NCBI RefSeq assembly: GCF_049347105.1
Contig: NZ_CP186334.1
Location: 2,294,001 to 2,358,000, forward strand
DNA from: Gaoshiqia hydrogeniformans
Lineage (GTDB): Bacteria; Bacteroidota; Bacteroidia; Bacteroidales; Prolixibacteraceae
DNA length: 64,000 bases
Reading direction: 5' to 3'
Shown: positions 34,506 through 42,683 of the stretch, one piece after another
Numbering within the stretch: position 1 is the first letter of the stretch
Layout of the letters: each line of letters begins with the position of its first letter
Program-made: the position numbers and the translations under genes
The notes under the pieces: generated by a model
Seen by the model: the letters and a program-made list of their open reading frames with translations, nothing else
Databases searched by the model: none
Told to the model about the DNA's origin: nothing

Positions 34506-35639
34506 ATGGTTTTCAGAAAAAAATACTACATCAGCGGATTGACAGCAATGATTGTCGTGTTGCTTGCCGGTTTTACGGAAATTCACCCCGTGCCTTCGCG
34601 AACTGGCTTATGGGAAATGGACGGGCGCCGGATTGTTCATTTTTTTGAAGATCAAGCCGATTCGCTTTCAAACCCCGAAATTGTCGAACTTCAGGATGAA
34701 AACGGGTTGACCGTTTGGTTTGGGCGGAAATTCTATAAAGATGTGTGTATCACCGGCGAATGTAAAATGATCCGGTTGACTTTGTTTTGGGACGGCGCAG
34801 GAAATTACCTGGGTATGGATATTCCGGCGGAAGAACCGCTGACCAAATCGGACCACACGGAATTTGAAGCTGCCGATTACGAAAAATTGGAAAATATCCT
34901 GCGCGATACCGCTTCGATATTGAAAAATTTAAAGCCCGACGACCTGATCGCGGTGCCCGACTCGATTGATGTGTACAAAGCTTACGAGGTGGACGGCTAC
35001 ACCGCGGCCACCCGGCCGGCCCTTGCCGAAGTAGTTGTAAAAGACGCCGTTTACACCTGCCATACACTTTGGCACACGGTTTACGGACCCACGCATGACC
35101 GGATAAATGAAATCTTAATGAAAAGACTCAGTCTTGATTTTCTGACGCTTATGTTTGAAAGCCGGGATCCTTCCAAAATAGCGTGGGCCATCCAACGTAT
35201 TGACCAACATTTTCAATATCATTCTGATTTATATCCCCTGATTATGAGGTGCATAAAATCAGAGAATGCGGTAATTTCGGAGCAGGCGTTTCAATACTTT
35301 CAGGTGTTCAGACTGGCAGACATACAAATTCAGAAACAATTGGTTGAATTGATGCCTGATTTGCCGCCGCAAAAAAAGAATGATCTTATCTGGAGGTTCA
35401 TCGAGTTTGGGCGGGTAAGTGAAGATGTGGTACTTGATTTATTGAAGTTGTTTCAACAACAACGGATTGGGATTGGGTCACTTAATTTAATTTACCGCCT
35501 TGTTCTTCCTGAATATTTGATTAAAAATAATCAGATTCTGAAGGTAGTTCAGAATCTTTCGGAGCATGAAGACGCTTATGTGCGTAATTTGACAGCCAGA
35601 CTACTCAACACGAAAACAGGCATGGAGCTGAATCAGTAA
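34506..35639 (+). CDS. Exported protein with FMN-binding-like motif and helical-repeat C-terminus
   Basis: This 377-residue protein has one N-terminal hydrophobic segment (ISGLTAMIVVLLAGF) and so is exported or membrane-anchored. I do not recognise a named function. Residues 75-195 have an arrangement seen in a Bacteroidota family related to FMN-binding domains: CITGECKMIRLTLFWDGAGN, SDHTEFEAADYEKL, then VDGYTAATRP (163-170). TAAT there resembles the [ST]GAT flavinylation site, and YTCHTLWHTVYGP follows. Residues about 200-377 are a run of short helices suggestive of HEAT-like repeats. Next to a FAD oxidoreductase it could be an electron partner; this is inference. An in-frame GTG at 34488 lies inside a hairpin, so the ATG at 34506 is preferred. 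Confidence 0.6.
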   Translation: MVFRKKYYISGLTAMIVVLLAGFTEIHPVPSRTGLWEMDGRRIVHFFEDQADSLSNPEIVELQDENGLTVWFGRKFYKDVCITGECKMIRLTLFWDGAGNYLGMDIPAEEPLTKSDHTEFEAADYEKLENILRDTASILKNLKPDDLIAVPDSIDVYKAYEVDGYTAATRPALAEVVVKDAVYTCHTLWHTVYGPTHDRINEILMKRLSLDFLTLMFESRDPSKIAWAIQRIDQHFQYHSDLYPLIMRCIKSENAVISEQAFQYFQVFRLADIQIQKQLVELMPDLPPQKKNDLIWRFIEFGRVSEDVVLDLLKLFQQQRIGIGSLNLIYRLVLPEYLIKNNQILKVVQNLSEHEDAYVRNLTARLLNTKTGMELNQ

Positions 35640-35669
35640 AAACTGCTGATTATGTTTTTCACTGATTCA
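35629..35669. terminator. Bidirectional terminator between PUL2 and PUL3
   Basis: TGAATCAGTAAAAAC (35629-35643) pairs with 35654-35669 apart from one bulged base. The A and T runs inside the stem lie between two convergent genes. The left arm overlaps the stop codon of the PUL2 gene. It would serve both strands. Confidence 0.65.
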
Positions 35670-35688
35670 ACTACCGTACTCCACCCGC

Positions 35689-37245
35689 TTATTCAAAGCG
35701 GTAGTCGATGCTCAGTTCCGAAAATTTCGCGGTAAGGGGCACCTCGCCTTCAACAAATAAACCGGCGCGCATGGCTACTCCCCATTGGGGTAAAAATTTC
35801 CCGTCAACCGCGTATTCATCGCCTATTTTAACCGGAATCCATGTTTCATTGTCATGCGACCAGAAAAATTGGTAATAACGTCCGTTTAAAACCTCTGCTT
35901 TCAGGAAGAAAGGCAGACGTTGCGCCGGTTTAACCGCCGCCAGTTCCGACCGGATCCCGTTCTCCGATTTAAAGATGATCAAACCCTCCGGATAACAGCC
36001 GAAAGCCAGGAAATTACGTTGATTGCCATATATACAGATTCCTTTTTTCGCGGCTGATCCGTCAGATACTTCCGTTTTTAACACATAGTTTCCCACCTGG
36101 GGGCGTAATCCCACGAAAGCCAGGCCCCGGGTGGTTGAAGATAAAATCAGCTCGCCGTCTTTAACCTGATAGTCTGGTCGGGGCAGATTTAAGTCCCACT
36201 GCCAGAGGGTATTGCTTTTTTCGGAAGAAAAGTCGTCGTAAAAGCCGGTTTCCCTGACTTGTTGTGTGCCGGCAAACGGAACCGGCGCCTGAAGCGAGGG
36301 GTTTGGTCCGCTCTTAAATTTTGGCCATTGGCTTTGCTCATCCCATACCAGTTCGTCGAGCATAGCCTGGCGGCCAATGAATTCAAAATTGGTAGCATGA
36401 TAAGCGTGATACAGATAGAAATACCTGCCGTCGGGTGTTGTCACCAGCGTTCCGTGGCCGGTGCAGCGCCATTCATCGCCCCCTTGCAGGATCGGCGTGG
36501 GGGCTTGTTCCCACGGGCCTCTCAGGTTTTTCGAGCGCGAAACAGCGACCCGGTAATCACAACGGTTGTCGCAACAACCGCCGATCGAGTACAGGTGATA
36601 ATAATATGCACCGTGTTTCACCAGGCACTGCCCTTCGTCGCCTGCTCCCCGCCATCCTTTGGAGTGATCGGTCAGGGTGAAATGTTCCCCTTTCAGCGCC
36701 AAGCCATCGTCGCTTAGCTCGGAACACAAGATCTCAATCGGTCTTTCCCGGGTCAGGCCATAAGCTTTCCACGAGATATAATTTTTCCCGTCTTCATCCT
36801 GAAAAATAAAAGCATCGATGGCTTCATTTCCCCATTCAATGATGATCCCGTGGTCGGTAAAGCCGTTATGAATATCCTTCGTTGTGGCCACTCCGATGCA
36901 GGAAACGCGGTCGCCACGACGTTTTGCCGTGTAGTAAACAAAGAAGGTTCCGTTGTGGTAATACAATTCCGGCGCCCAGAAACTGTCGGAAGTCCACGCG
37001 GGAAGTTCGTTGAAAATGTGCCCGATCTGTTTCCAGTTGATCAGGTCGGTTGATTCGTACAGCGGGTAATTTGGAGCGAAATCGGAACTGGTGCCCGCGG
37101 CATAATAGGTATTTTCGACCCGGATTACCGTGGGATCGGGGAGGTCGCCCGCGATCACCGGATTGTGGTAGGTGTGGACTGGCTGAGCTTCCAGGGTCTG
37201 ATAACACAGTAAAAAAACAGAAAGACTCAGGATAAAATTTTTCAT
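35689..37245 (-). CDS. GH43 glycoside hydrolase with C-terminal beta-sandwich
   Basis: This 518-residue secreted GH43 enzyme has a signal peptide within ILSLSVFLLCYQTLEA. The five-bladed propeller shows the three family residues: base Asp37 in GDLPDPTVI, Asp144 in EAIDAFIF and acid Glu204 in GDEGQC. The last 180 or so residues (ETGFYDDFSSEKSNTLWQWD onward) form a concanavalin-like domain common in GH43 enzymes. The activity could be arabinofuranosidase, xylosidase or galactosidase; the subfamily cannot be set here. It is the last gene of the PUL3 operon, 37 bases after the EEP gene. An upstream in-frame start at 37293 is less likely, as it overlaps that gene and delays the signal peptide. Confidence 0.9.
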   Translation of the reverse strand: MKNFILSLSVFLLCYQTLEAQPVHTYHNPVIAGDLPDPTVIRVENTYYAAGTSSDFAPNYPLYESTDLINWKQIGHIFNELPAWTSDSFWAPELYYHNGTFFVYYTAKRRGDRVSCIGVATTKDIHNGFTDHGIIIEWGNEAIDAFIFQDEDGKNYISWKAYGLTRERPIEILCSELSDDGLALKGEHFTLTDHSKGWRGAGDEGQCLVKHGAYYYHLYSIGGCCDNRCDYRVAVSRSKNLRGPWEQAPTPILQGGDEWRCTGHGTLVTTPDGRYFYLYHAYHATNFEFIGRQAMLDELVWDEQSQWPKFKSGPNPSLQAPVPFAGTQQVRETGFYDDFSSEKSNTLWQWDLNLPRPDYQVKDGELILSSTTRGLAFVGLRPQVGNYVLKTEVSDGSAAKKGICIYGNQRNFLAFGCYPEGLIIFKSENGIRSELAAVKPAQRLPFFLKAEVLNGRYYQFFWSHDNETWIPVKIGDEYAVDGKFLPQWGVAMRAGLFVEGEVPLTAKFSELSIDYRFE

Positions 37246-37282
37246 CAACAGGGTATTTAGGTTAGGGAAAATGCAGGTAACG

Positions 37283-38206
37283 TCAGTCTTCAAAACTCAG
37301 CACAACTTTTACCGGGAAATGGTCGGAAGGGGTCCGGGCGACATACTTCGTCAACGATACTTCCTTAGGGAAATTCCCCGATTTCTCAGATTTGCTGTCT
37401 TTTATCTCTGTCCGGTACGTATCGGTAAGGATTCCATAACGCTCTACCGTGAAAGACGGACTAACAAACACATGGTCAATCCGGCTATCTGTTTTCATAT
37501 CGGGCTTAAAATCATTAAACGTGCCGTTTAATGCATACCTGATCTGGGCAACTTCATATGAATCATCCAGTAAGGCCGATTCTGCCAGAATGGAATAGTC
37601 GGGGCTGTTTTGGTCCACATTGAAATCACCGCTTAAAATTACCGGTTTGTTGGCGCACATTTCGGTTATTTTTTTCAGGACCAGTTTGGCGCTGTTTTTC
37701 CGGGCTTCCACTCCAATGTGGTCCATGTGCAGGTTGAAAAAGAAAAACTCGAAACCGGTTTCCAGGGTTTTAAATTTTGCCCAGGTACAAATGCGGGGTA
37801 GGGCGGCATCCCATCCCTTGTTGGGCCTGTCGGTAATTTCCGATAACCAGAAATGCCCCGATTCCACCGCTTCGAACTGATCTTTCTGATAGAAAATCGG
37901 CGCATATTCTCCTTTTGTATTTCCGTCGTCGCGGCCAACCCCGGTATAATCGTAGCCCGGAAGGCCGGCAAGCATATCCAGTAACTGGTCGTGCAACACT
38001 TCCTGTGCCCCGAAAACCTCGAAATTGTTAAACCGGATCAGATCGCAGATAATCGGACAACGCTGTTTCCACCCGTTTCCTTTTTCAGCATCTGAAGGAT
38101 TGTTATAACGAATGTTGAATGACGCTACCGTTAATTTTTCTGCTTTTATTCCCTGAATGCCAACAAGAGCCAGCGCCAGAAATACCAATAAAATTCGCTT
38201 AATCAT
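37283..38206 (-). CDS. Secreted endonuclease/exonuclease/phosphatase (EEP) family protein
   Basis: This 307-residue metal-dependent phosphodiesterase-fold enzyme has a signal peptide (LLVFLALALVGIQGIKA). All EEP motifs are present: ASFNIRYNN (Asn31), GAQEV (Glu69), NLHMDH (His160), SGDFNVD (Asp194, Asn196), SRIDHVFVS (Asp244) and SDHFPV (Asp295, His296). In a secreted, PUL-encoded form the likely substrate is a phosphodiester or phosphate on a glycan or lipid rather than chromosomal DNA, but this is inference. EEP proteins recur next to GH92 mannosidases in Bacteroidota, consistent with phosphorylated mannose-rich glycans. Confidence 0.88.
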   Translation of the reverse strand: MIKRILLVFLALALVGIQGIKAEKLTVASFNIRYNNPSDAEKGNGWKQRCPIICDLIRFNNFEVFGAQEVLHDQLLDMLAGLPGYDYTGVGRDDGNTKGEYAPIFYQKDQFEAVESGHFWLSEITDRPNKGWDAALPRICTWAKFKTLETGFEFFFFNLHMDHIGVEARKNSAKLVLKKITEMCANKPVILSGDFNVDQNSPDYSILAESALLDDSYEVAQIRYALNGTFNDFKPDMKTDSRIDHVFVSPSFTVERYGILTDTYRTEIKDSKSEKSGNFPKEVSLTKYVARTPSDHFPVKVVLSFED

Positions 38207-38248
38207 CGCTTTTTCTGTTTTAAGTATTTTAAACCATACACTGCCGGG

Positions 38249-40534
38249 CTATTTCTCATTAGAGAACGAATACGGAAAATCCTTTTCTTCTATTCCTCTG
38301 GTTTTATTTGGGATCTGACTCATCCTGTAATTAATCTCTGCTCCTTTCATTAAGTCACCATGGGTCAGGTAATTTTTCGTGTATTTTTTACCGTTTAAGT
38401 CCATCTCCGCAATATACCTGTTTTCTTTCGAATTCTGATCTGCCTTGATCGTTATCTCCTTCCCGTTTTCCAGTTCAATCTTTACCGATTTGAACAGGGG
38501 AGAACCCAAAATATACTCGTTGCTTCCCGGGCATACCGGGTAAAAGCCTAAGGCGGAAAACACATACCAGGCCGAAGTTTGCCCGTTATCTTCATCGCCG
38601 CAGTAACCGTCGGGAGTTGCCGCATACAGTTTGTCCATGATTTCGCGTGCCCAATATTGCGATTTCCAGGGTTCGCCGGCATAATTGTACAGGTAAACCA
38701 TGTGCTGAATCGGCTGATTTCCGTGCGCGTACTGGCCCATATCCATCACCTGCATCTCGCGCATTTCGTGAATCATCGATCGGCTTTTCATGCCCCTCGA
38801 TCCGGGAATAATAAATACCGAATCGAGCATGTTTACAAATTCTTTTTTCCCGCCCATCAGGTCGATCAAGCCCTGCGGGTCATGAAACACCGACCAGGAG
38901 TAGTGCCAGCTGTTTCCCTCGGTGAAATCGCGGCTCCAGTCGGTGGGTTCGAATGAATCGGAAAAAGAACCGTCGGTAGCCCTGCCAGCCATCAATTTTC
39001 GCTTTGGATTGTATAGATTCTTGTAATTCATGGCCCGTTGCGCGTAAATTTCAATCTCTTTTTTCGGTTTATTCAGGGCTTTTCCCAGGCGATAGATCGT
39101 CCAGTCGTCGTAAGCGTATTCCAGTGTCCGTGCAACATTCTGGCTGATTTTTACATCGTTGGGGATATAACCGTATTGGTTGTATGGCTCGTAGCCCGTT
39201 CTTCCCGAAGCTGCAACCGTTGGGTGTACATGGTTTGCACCGTGTTTAAGAGCTTCCCATAAGGTTTCGATATCGTATCCGCGCAAGCCTTTCAGGTAAG
39301 CATCGGCAACCACCGAAGCCGAATTGTTCCCCACCATGATGTTGCGGTGTCCCGGGCTGGCCCATTCCGGCAGGAACCCGCTTTCTTTGTAAGCATTGAC
39401 CAGCCCCTCCTGCATCTTTTGGTTTTCGGAAGGATAAATAAAATTGAGGAAAGGGAACAGGCAGCGGAAGGTATCCCAAAATCCAGTATCGGTAAAGAGG
39501 TAGCCCGGCAGGATCTTGCCATTGTACGGGCTGTAGTGAATAATATTTCCGCCGGCATCAATCTCCGAAAGGTTTCGCGGGAATAAAACGGTGCGGTATA
39601 AATTGGAGTAAAAAGTCCGCAGGTTATCGATGTTATCGTCTTCTACCTTGATTTTTCCCAGTACGTCGTTCCAACGCGCTTTTCCTTTCTCGGCAATTTC
39701 GTCAAAACCGGCGTTACCCAACTCCTTTAAATTCAGCATGGCCTGCTCTTCGCTGATAAATGATGAAGCTACCCGCGCATGCACCTGTTCGTTGCGGGTG
39801 GTTGAAAAACCAATAATTGCTCCGGCGTGGTTGCCTTTAAACTCGCTCTCGCCGTTGGCGATTTCACCGTCTTTAACGGCGGCGAAGTAGGTAAATGGCT
39901 TGTCGAACAGGATGACAAAGTAGTTTTTGAAATTTTCGGGCACCCCACCGCTGTTTCGGGTGGTATAACCTACAATTTTATTTTCTTCGGGGATGATCCG
40001 GATGTACGAACCGCGGTCGAAAGCATCGGTTACAACGAACGAGTTTTTGCTTTCGGGAAAGGTAAAACGAAAGATGGCCGCACGTTCGGTTGGCGTTATT
40101 TCGGTGGTCACATCGTGATCTGCCAAGTATACGCTGTAATAATGTGGTTTGGCAGTTTCGGCTTTGTGCGAAAACCAGCTTGCCCGTTCGTCTTCATGAA
40201 AGACGGGTTCGCCGGTAAGCGGCATAATCGAAAACTGACCATAATCGTTCATCCAGGGGCTGGGTTGGTGGGTTTGCTTAAATCCCCTGATTTTATCGGC
40301 GGTGTAGGTATACATCCAGCCGTCGCCCATTTTTCCGGTTTGCGGCGACCAGAAATTCATTCCCCAGGGCAATGCCGTTGCGGGATAGGTGTTTCCTGTT
40401 GAAAGTTCGTACTTTGAAAGCGTACCGACTAAGGTGCTTACATGATCAACCGGACCGGAAGGTTGCGCGTTCACTGTCAAAACAAAATTCAACAAAAACA
40501 ATGCGCCTAAAAATCCTGTTTTCTTCATCATCAC
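38249..40534 (-). CDS. GH92 alpha-mannosidase (first copy)
   Basis: This 761-residue secreted exo-alpha-mannosidase has a signal peptide within TGFLGALFLLNFVLTVNAQ. The N-terminal sandwich GNTYPATALPWGMNFWSPQ is followed by the (alpha/alpha)6 domain. The GH92 motifs FTEGNSWHYSW (Glu539, probable acid) and GDEDNGQTSAWYVFSALGF (from 646, base aspartates) are both present. GH92 enzymes are calcium-dependent and cut alpha-1,2/1,3/1,4/1,6-mannosyl linkages or mannosyl phosphodiesters; the specificity cannot be read here. It is about as long as the second GH92 at 42684 and colinear with it, but the two are clearly diverged, suggesting different linkages. Confidence 0.94.
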   Translation of the reverse strand: MMMKKTGFLGALFLLNFVLTVNAQPSGPVDHVSTLVGTLSKYELSTGNTYPATALPWGMNFWSPQTGKMGDGWMYTYTADKIRGFKQTHQPSPWMNDYGQFSIMPLTGEPVFHEDERASWFSHKAETAKPHYYSVYLADHDVTTEITPTERAAIFRFTFPESKNSFVVTDAFDRGSYIRIIPEENKIVGYTTRNSGGVPENFKNYFVILFDKPFTYFAAVKDGEIANGESEFKGNHAGAIIGFSTTRNEQVHARVASSFISEEQAMLNLKELGNAGFDEIAEKGKARWNDVLGKIKVEDDNIDNLRTFYSNLYRTVLFPRNLSEIDAGGNIIHYSPYNGKILPGYLFTDTGFWDTFRCLFPFLNFIYPSENQKMQEGLVNAYKESGFLPEWASPGHRNIMVGNNSASVVADAYLKGLRGYDIETLWEALKHGANHVHPTVAASGRTGYEPYNQYGYIPNDVKISQNVARTLEYAYDDWTIYRLGKALNKPKKEIEIYAQRAMNYKNLYNPKRKLMAGRATDGSFSDSFEPTDWSRDFTEGNSWHYSWSVFHDPQGLIDLMGGKKEFVNMLDSVFIIPGSRGMKSRSMIHEMREMQVMDMGQYAHGNQPIQHMVYLYNYAGEPWKSQYWAREIMDKLYAATPDGYCGDEDNGQTSAWYVFSALGFYPVCPGSNEYILGSPLFKSVKIELENGKEITIKADQNSKENRYIAEMDLNGKKYTKNYLTHGDLMKGAEINYRMSQIPNKTRGIEEKDFPYSFSNEK

Positions 40535-40591
40535 GATATATTTTTATTACCAGTTTAAACTTTTCGGGCTTTTGAACACAAATTACACAAT

Positions 40592-42673
40592 TTATGGGAG
40601 CCGGTTTCCATATACTTCAACATCTCCGATCCGGGCAGTACCATCTTTGCCCGCATCTAAAATAGTCAAACGAACATATCTTGCTGTAGCCGGAACAATG
40701 TCGATATCAGTAACATGGTCTTTATTATTTTTGATTTGACTAACTGTTTGCCAAGTTATTGCATCGGCGCTAAGTTCTATCCGAAACGAGCGGGTGTTCC
40801 ATGTAGGGTTCATCCCGTCGGTTCCTGCGTGCCGGATCACATACCTGTTGATCAGGAAGATATCCTTAAAATCAAATTGAATCCACTTTTTTCCTTTTCC
40901 TGACGAAACCCATTTGTGTTCTCCGGAAGGAGTACCATCTGCAGCGAAAGATGCTTTTGTAGCTGTTTTGCTCGAAGTTACTGTCATTTCAGGCGAAAGT
41001 GTCAGGTTAAAATTATGTTGGTTGGCTTCATTGTAGAGGTTGAAAAAGTGATCGCCCCTGCAAATCACGATATTTCCCGGAGACAGTTTTTCGAGTTTTT
41101 CTTTTAATAAAACGATATTTTCGGGCCCCATCTTCCACGATTCTCCCTGGGCTGCCAGAAACAGGGGTTTTGATCCGTCGAAAGCCTGGATTTTTTTTGC
41201 CCATCTGACATAAATATCCTCGATATGGCTTGCGTAGCACGGGTGGTTTGGTATAAAAGCAAGTTTATTTTGTTTAACAGTCGTTTTGATCGGTTTGGAA
41301 CGTTCCCAATCTTCAAGCGTCACACCATAAAGGTACCGGCAATTCACGGTATATGCTTCCATTTGTTCTTCGTTGATCTCATCCCAGATTGTGATGACCC
41401 TCAGCCCGCTTTTTTCGAGGTACTTTTGTGTGAACCGGGTGTAAGCCTCGATGTGTTCAGGTTTTGTCATATTCCAAAGTTGATTATGAGCGTCATAGAT
41501 GAGCGTATATCCGAGTCCGGATGGTCCCGATGCAAAGAAGTCGTTGGGAGTAGCCGTAGCATAGTAATAATTTAATAGTCCGGGCCCCATGTCGACCAGC
41601 CCCGGACTTACGGTCCAGTTAATTGGAACAGATCCGCGATTTTTGTTGTCCCATAATTCAGACATGGCATGTTGACAATATTGAACGTTGTCGCCATCGC
41701 TCAGGAAAATAGCCAGGTAGATTTTATTCTCCAGTTTTGGCTTTTTAGGAACAGCCGGAAGTTGAATCCGGTTTGATCCCCCGGCATAAATAGTTGTATT
41801 TTCGTAAAAATCAGATGGAATGGTTGAGATGCCAAAAGATGTCCCGATACCAATTCCTGAACGTTCCTCGGCCCACCATCCGATTATAATGCTTTCACCG
41901 GCTTTCATATCTCCTAAAAAGTTACGAAGTACATCGGCTTCTTCATTTTTACGGGGATCCAGCCAAACAAAAGCACATCCGGATGCTACCCCGATGTCGC
42001 GAATGTAACCCGAATGCCGGGGATTCGAACTCACCAGCAGCCTTTTTGTACATTGATGCCAATAATTGTTATAAAGGTACTGATAAATATCAGCAGGCGC
42101 TGTACTTGTCAGATTGGTCAGGTCGGCTAAAACAGGAAAGTTTAACCCATTTGTTTTCAGTTTATCCCAATCAGCAGGTGTAACAGGGAGAGCGTTTTTT
42201 ATTCCGCCGATCGTTGAGGCCAGATTCAGGTAATGAATGCTTTTTTCCCGGTCGTACAAAATAATGCCTGAAATTTCATGTTGGTACTTCCTCAGTAAAC
42301 CCCAGGCGTCTGCCCACTCATTGATCGTTAAGTTCAGATTATTTGGCCATTTGTATTTTCCCTCTCTTTCCTCGTCAAATAAGATAATACGAGGCTTATT
42401 CTTATTCACTAATCCTTGTAAGGTCGAAAAGATTGCTTTTTCGGAGGAGGATAGAGATGCTTTACGCATATCCAGTCCATCCAGTGTGTCGATGGGACGG
42501 GCAAACTGAGGCAGGGCTTGTCCAGTTGGCCATGAGATGCCTGTTTCAAATATATTGGGATCAGTCAATTGGCCGGGCTTATTCTGACTGTTTCCACTGG
42601 TCGATGTCAAGGATATAAATGTTGTTATCAGAGAGAACAGATAAAGTATGGTGCGGATAAGTCTAGTTTTCAT
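40592..42673 (-). CDS. GxGYxYxxP-domain putative glycosidase with F5/8 type C module
   Basis: This 693-residue exported protein has the hydrophobic N-terminus TILYLFSLITTFISL. The main domain (about 60-560) matches the uncharacterised GxGYxYxxP family in order and motifs: IFSTLQGLVNKNKPRIILFD (81-100), FLSDGDNVQY (323-332), GPSGLGYTLIYDA (383-395) and ITIWDEINEE (427-436). The latter acidic residues are candidates for catalysis. The last 130 residues (ATKASFAADG to VEVYGNR) are an F5/8 type C (CBM32-like) sugar-binding domain. It lies 10 bases after the GH92 stop at 42684. The activity of the family is not established. An earlier in-frame start (42778) would overlap GH92. Confidence 0.82.
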   Translation of the reverse strand: MKTRLIRTILYLFSLITTFISLTSTSGNSQNKPGQLTDPNIFETGISWPTGQALPQFARPIDTLDGLDMRKASLSSSEKAIFSTLQGLVNKNKPRIILFDEEREGKYKWPNNLNLTINEWADAWGLLRKYQHEISGIILYDREKSIHYLNLASTIGGIKNALPVTPADWDKLKTNGLNFPVLADLTNLTSTAPADIYQYLYNNYWHQCTKRLLVSSNPRHSGYIRDIGVASGCAFVWLDPRKNEEADVLRNFLGDMKAGESIIIGWWAEERSGIGIGTSFGISTIPSDFYENTTIYAGGSNRIQLPAVPKKPKLENKIYLAIFLSDGDNVQYCQHAMSELWDNKNRGSVPINWTVSPGLVDMGPGLLNYYYATATPNDFFASGPSGLGYTLIYDAHNQLWNMTKPEHIEAYTRFTQKYLEKSGLRVITIWDEINEEQMEAYTVNCRYLYGVTLEDWERSKPIKTTVKQNKLAFIPNHPCYASHIEDIYVRWAKKIQAFDGSKPLFLAAQGESWKMGPENIVLLKEKLEKLSPGNIVICRGDHFFNLYNEANQHNFNLTLSPEMTVTSSKTATKASFAADGTPSGEHKWVSSGKGKKWIQFDFKDIFLINRYVIRHAGTDGMNPTWNTRSFRIELSADAITWQTVSQIKNNKDHVTDIDIVPATARYVRLTILDAGKDGTARIGDVEVYGNRLP

Positions 42674-42683
42674 CAGAAAAAGA

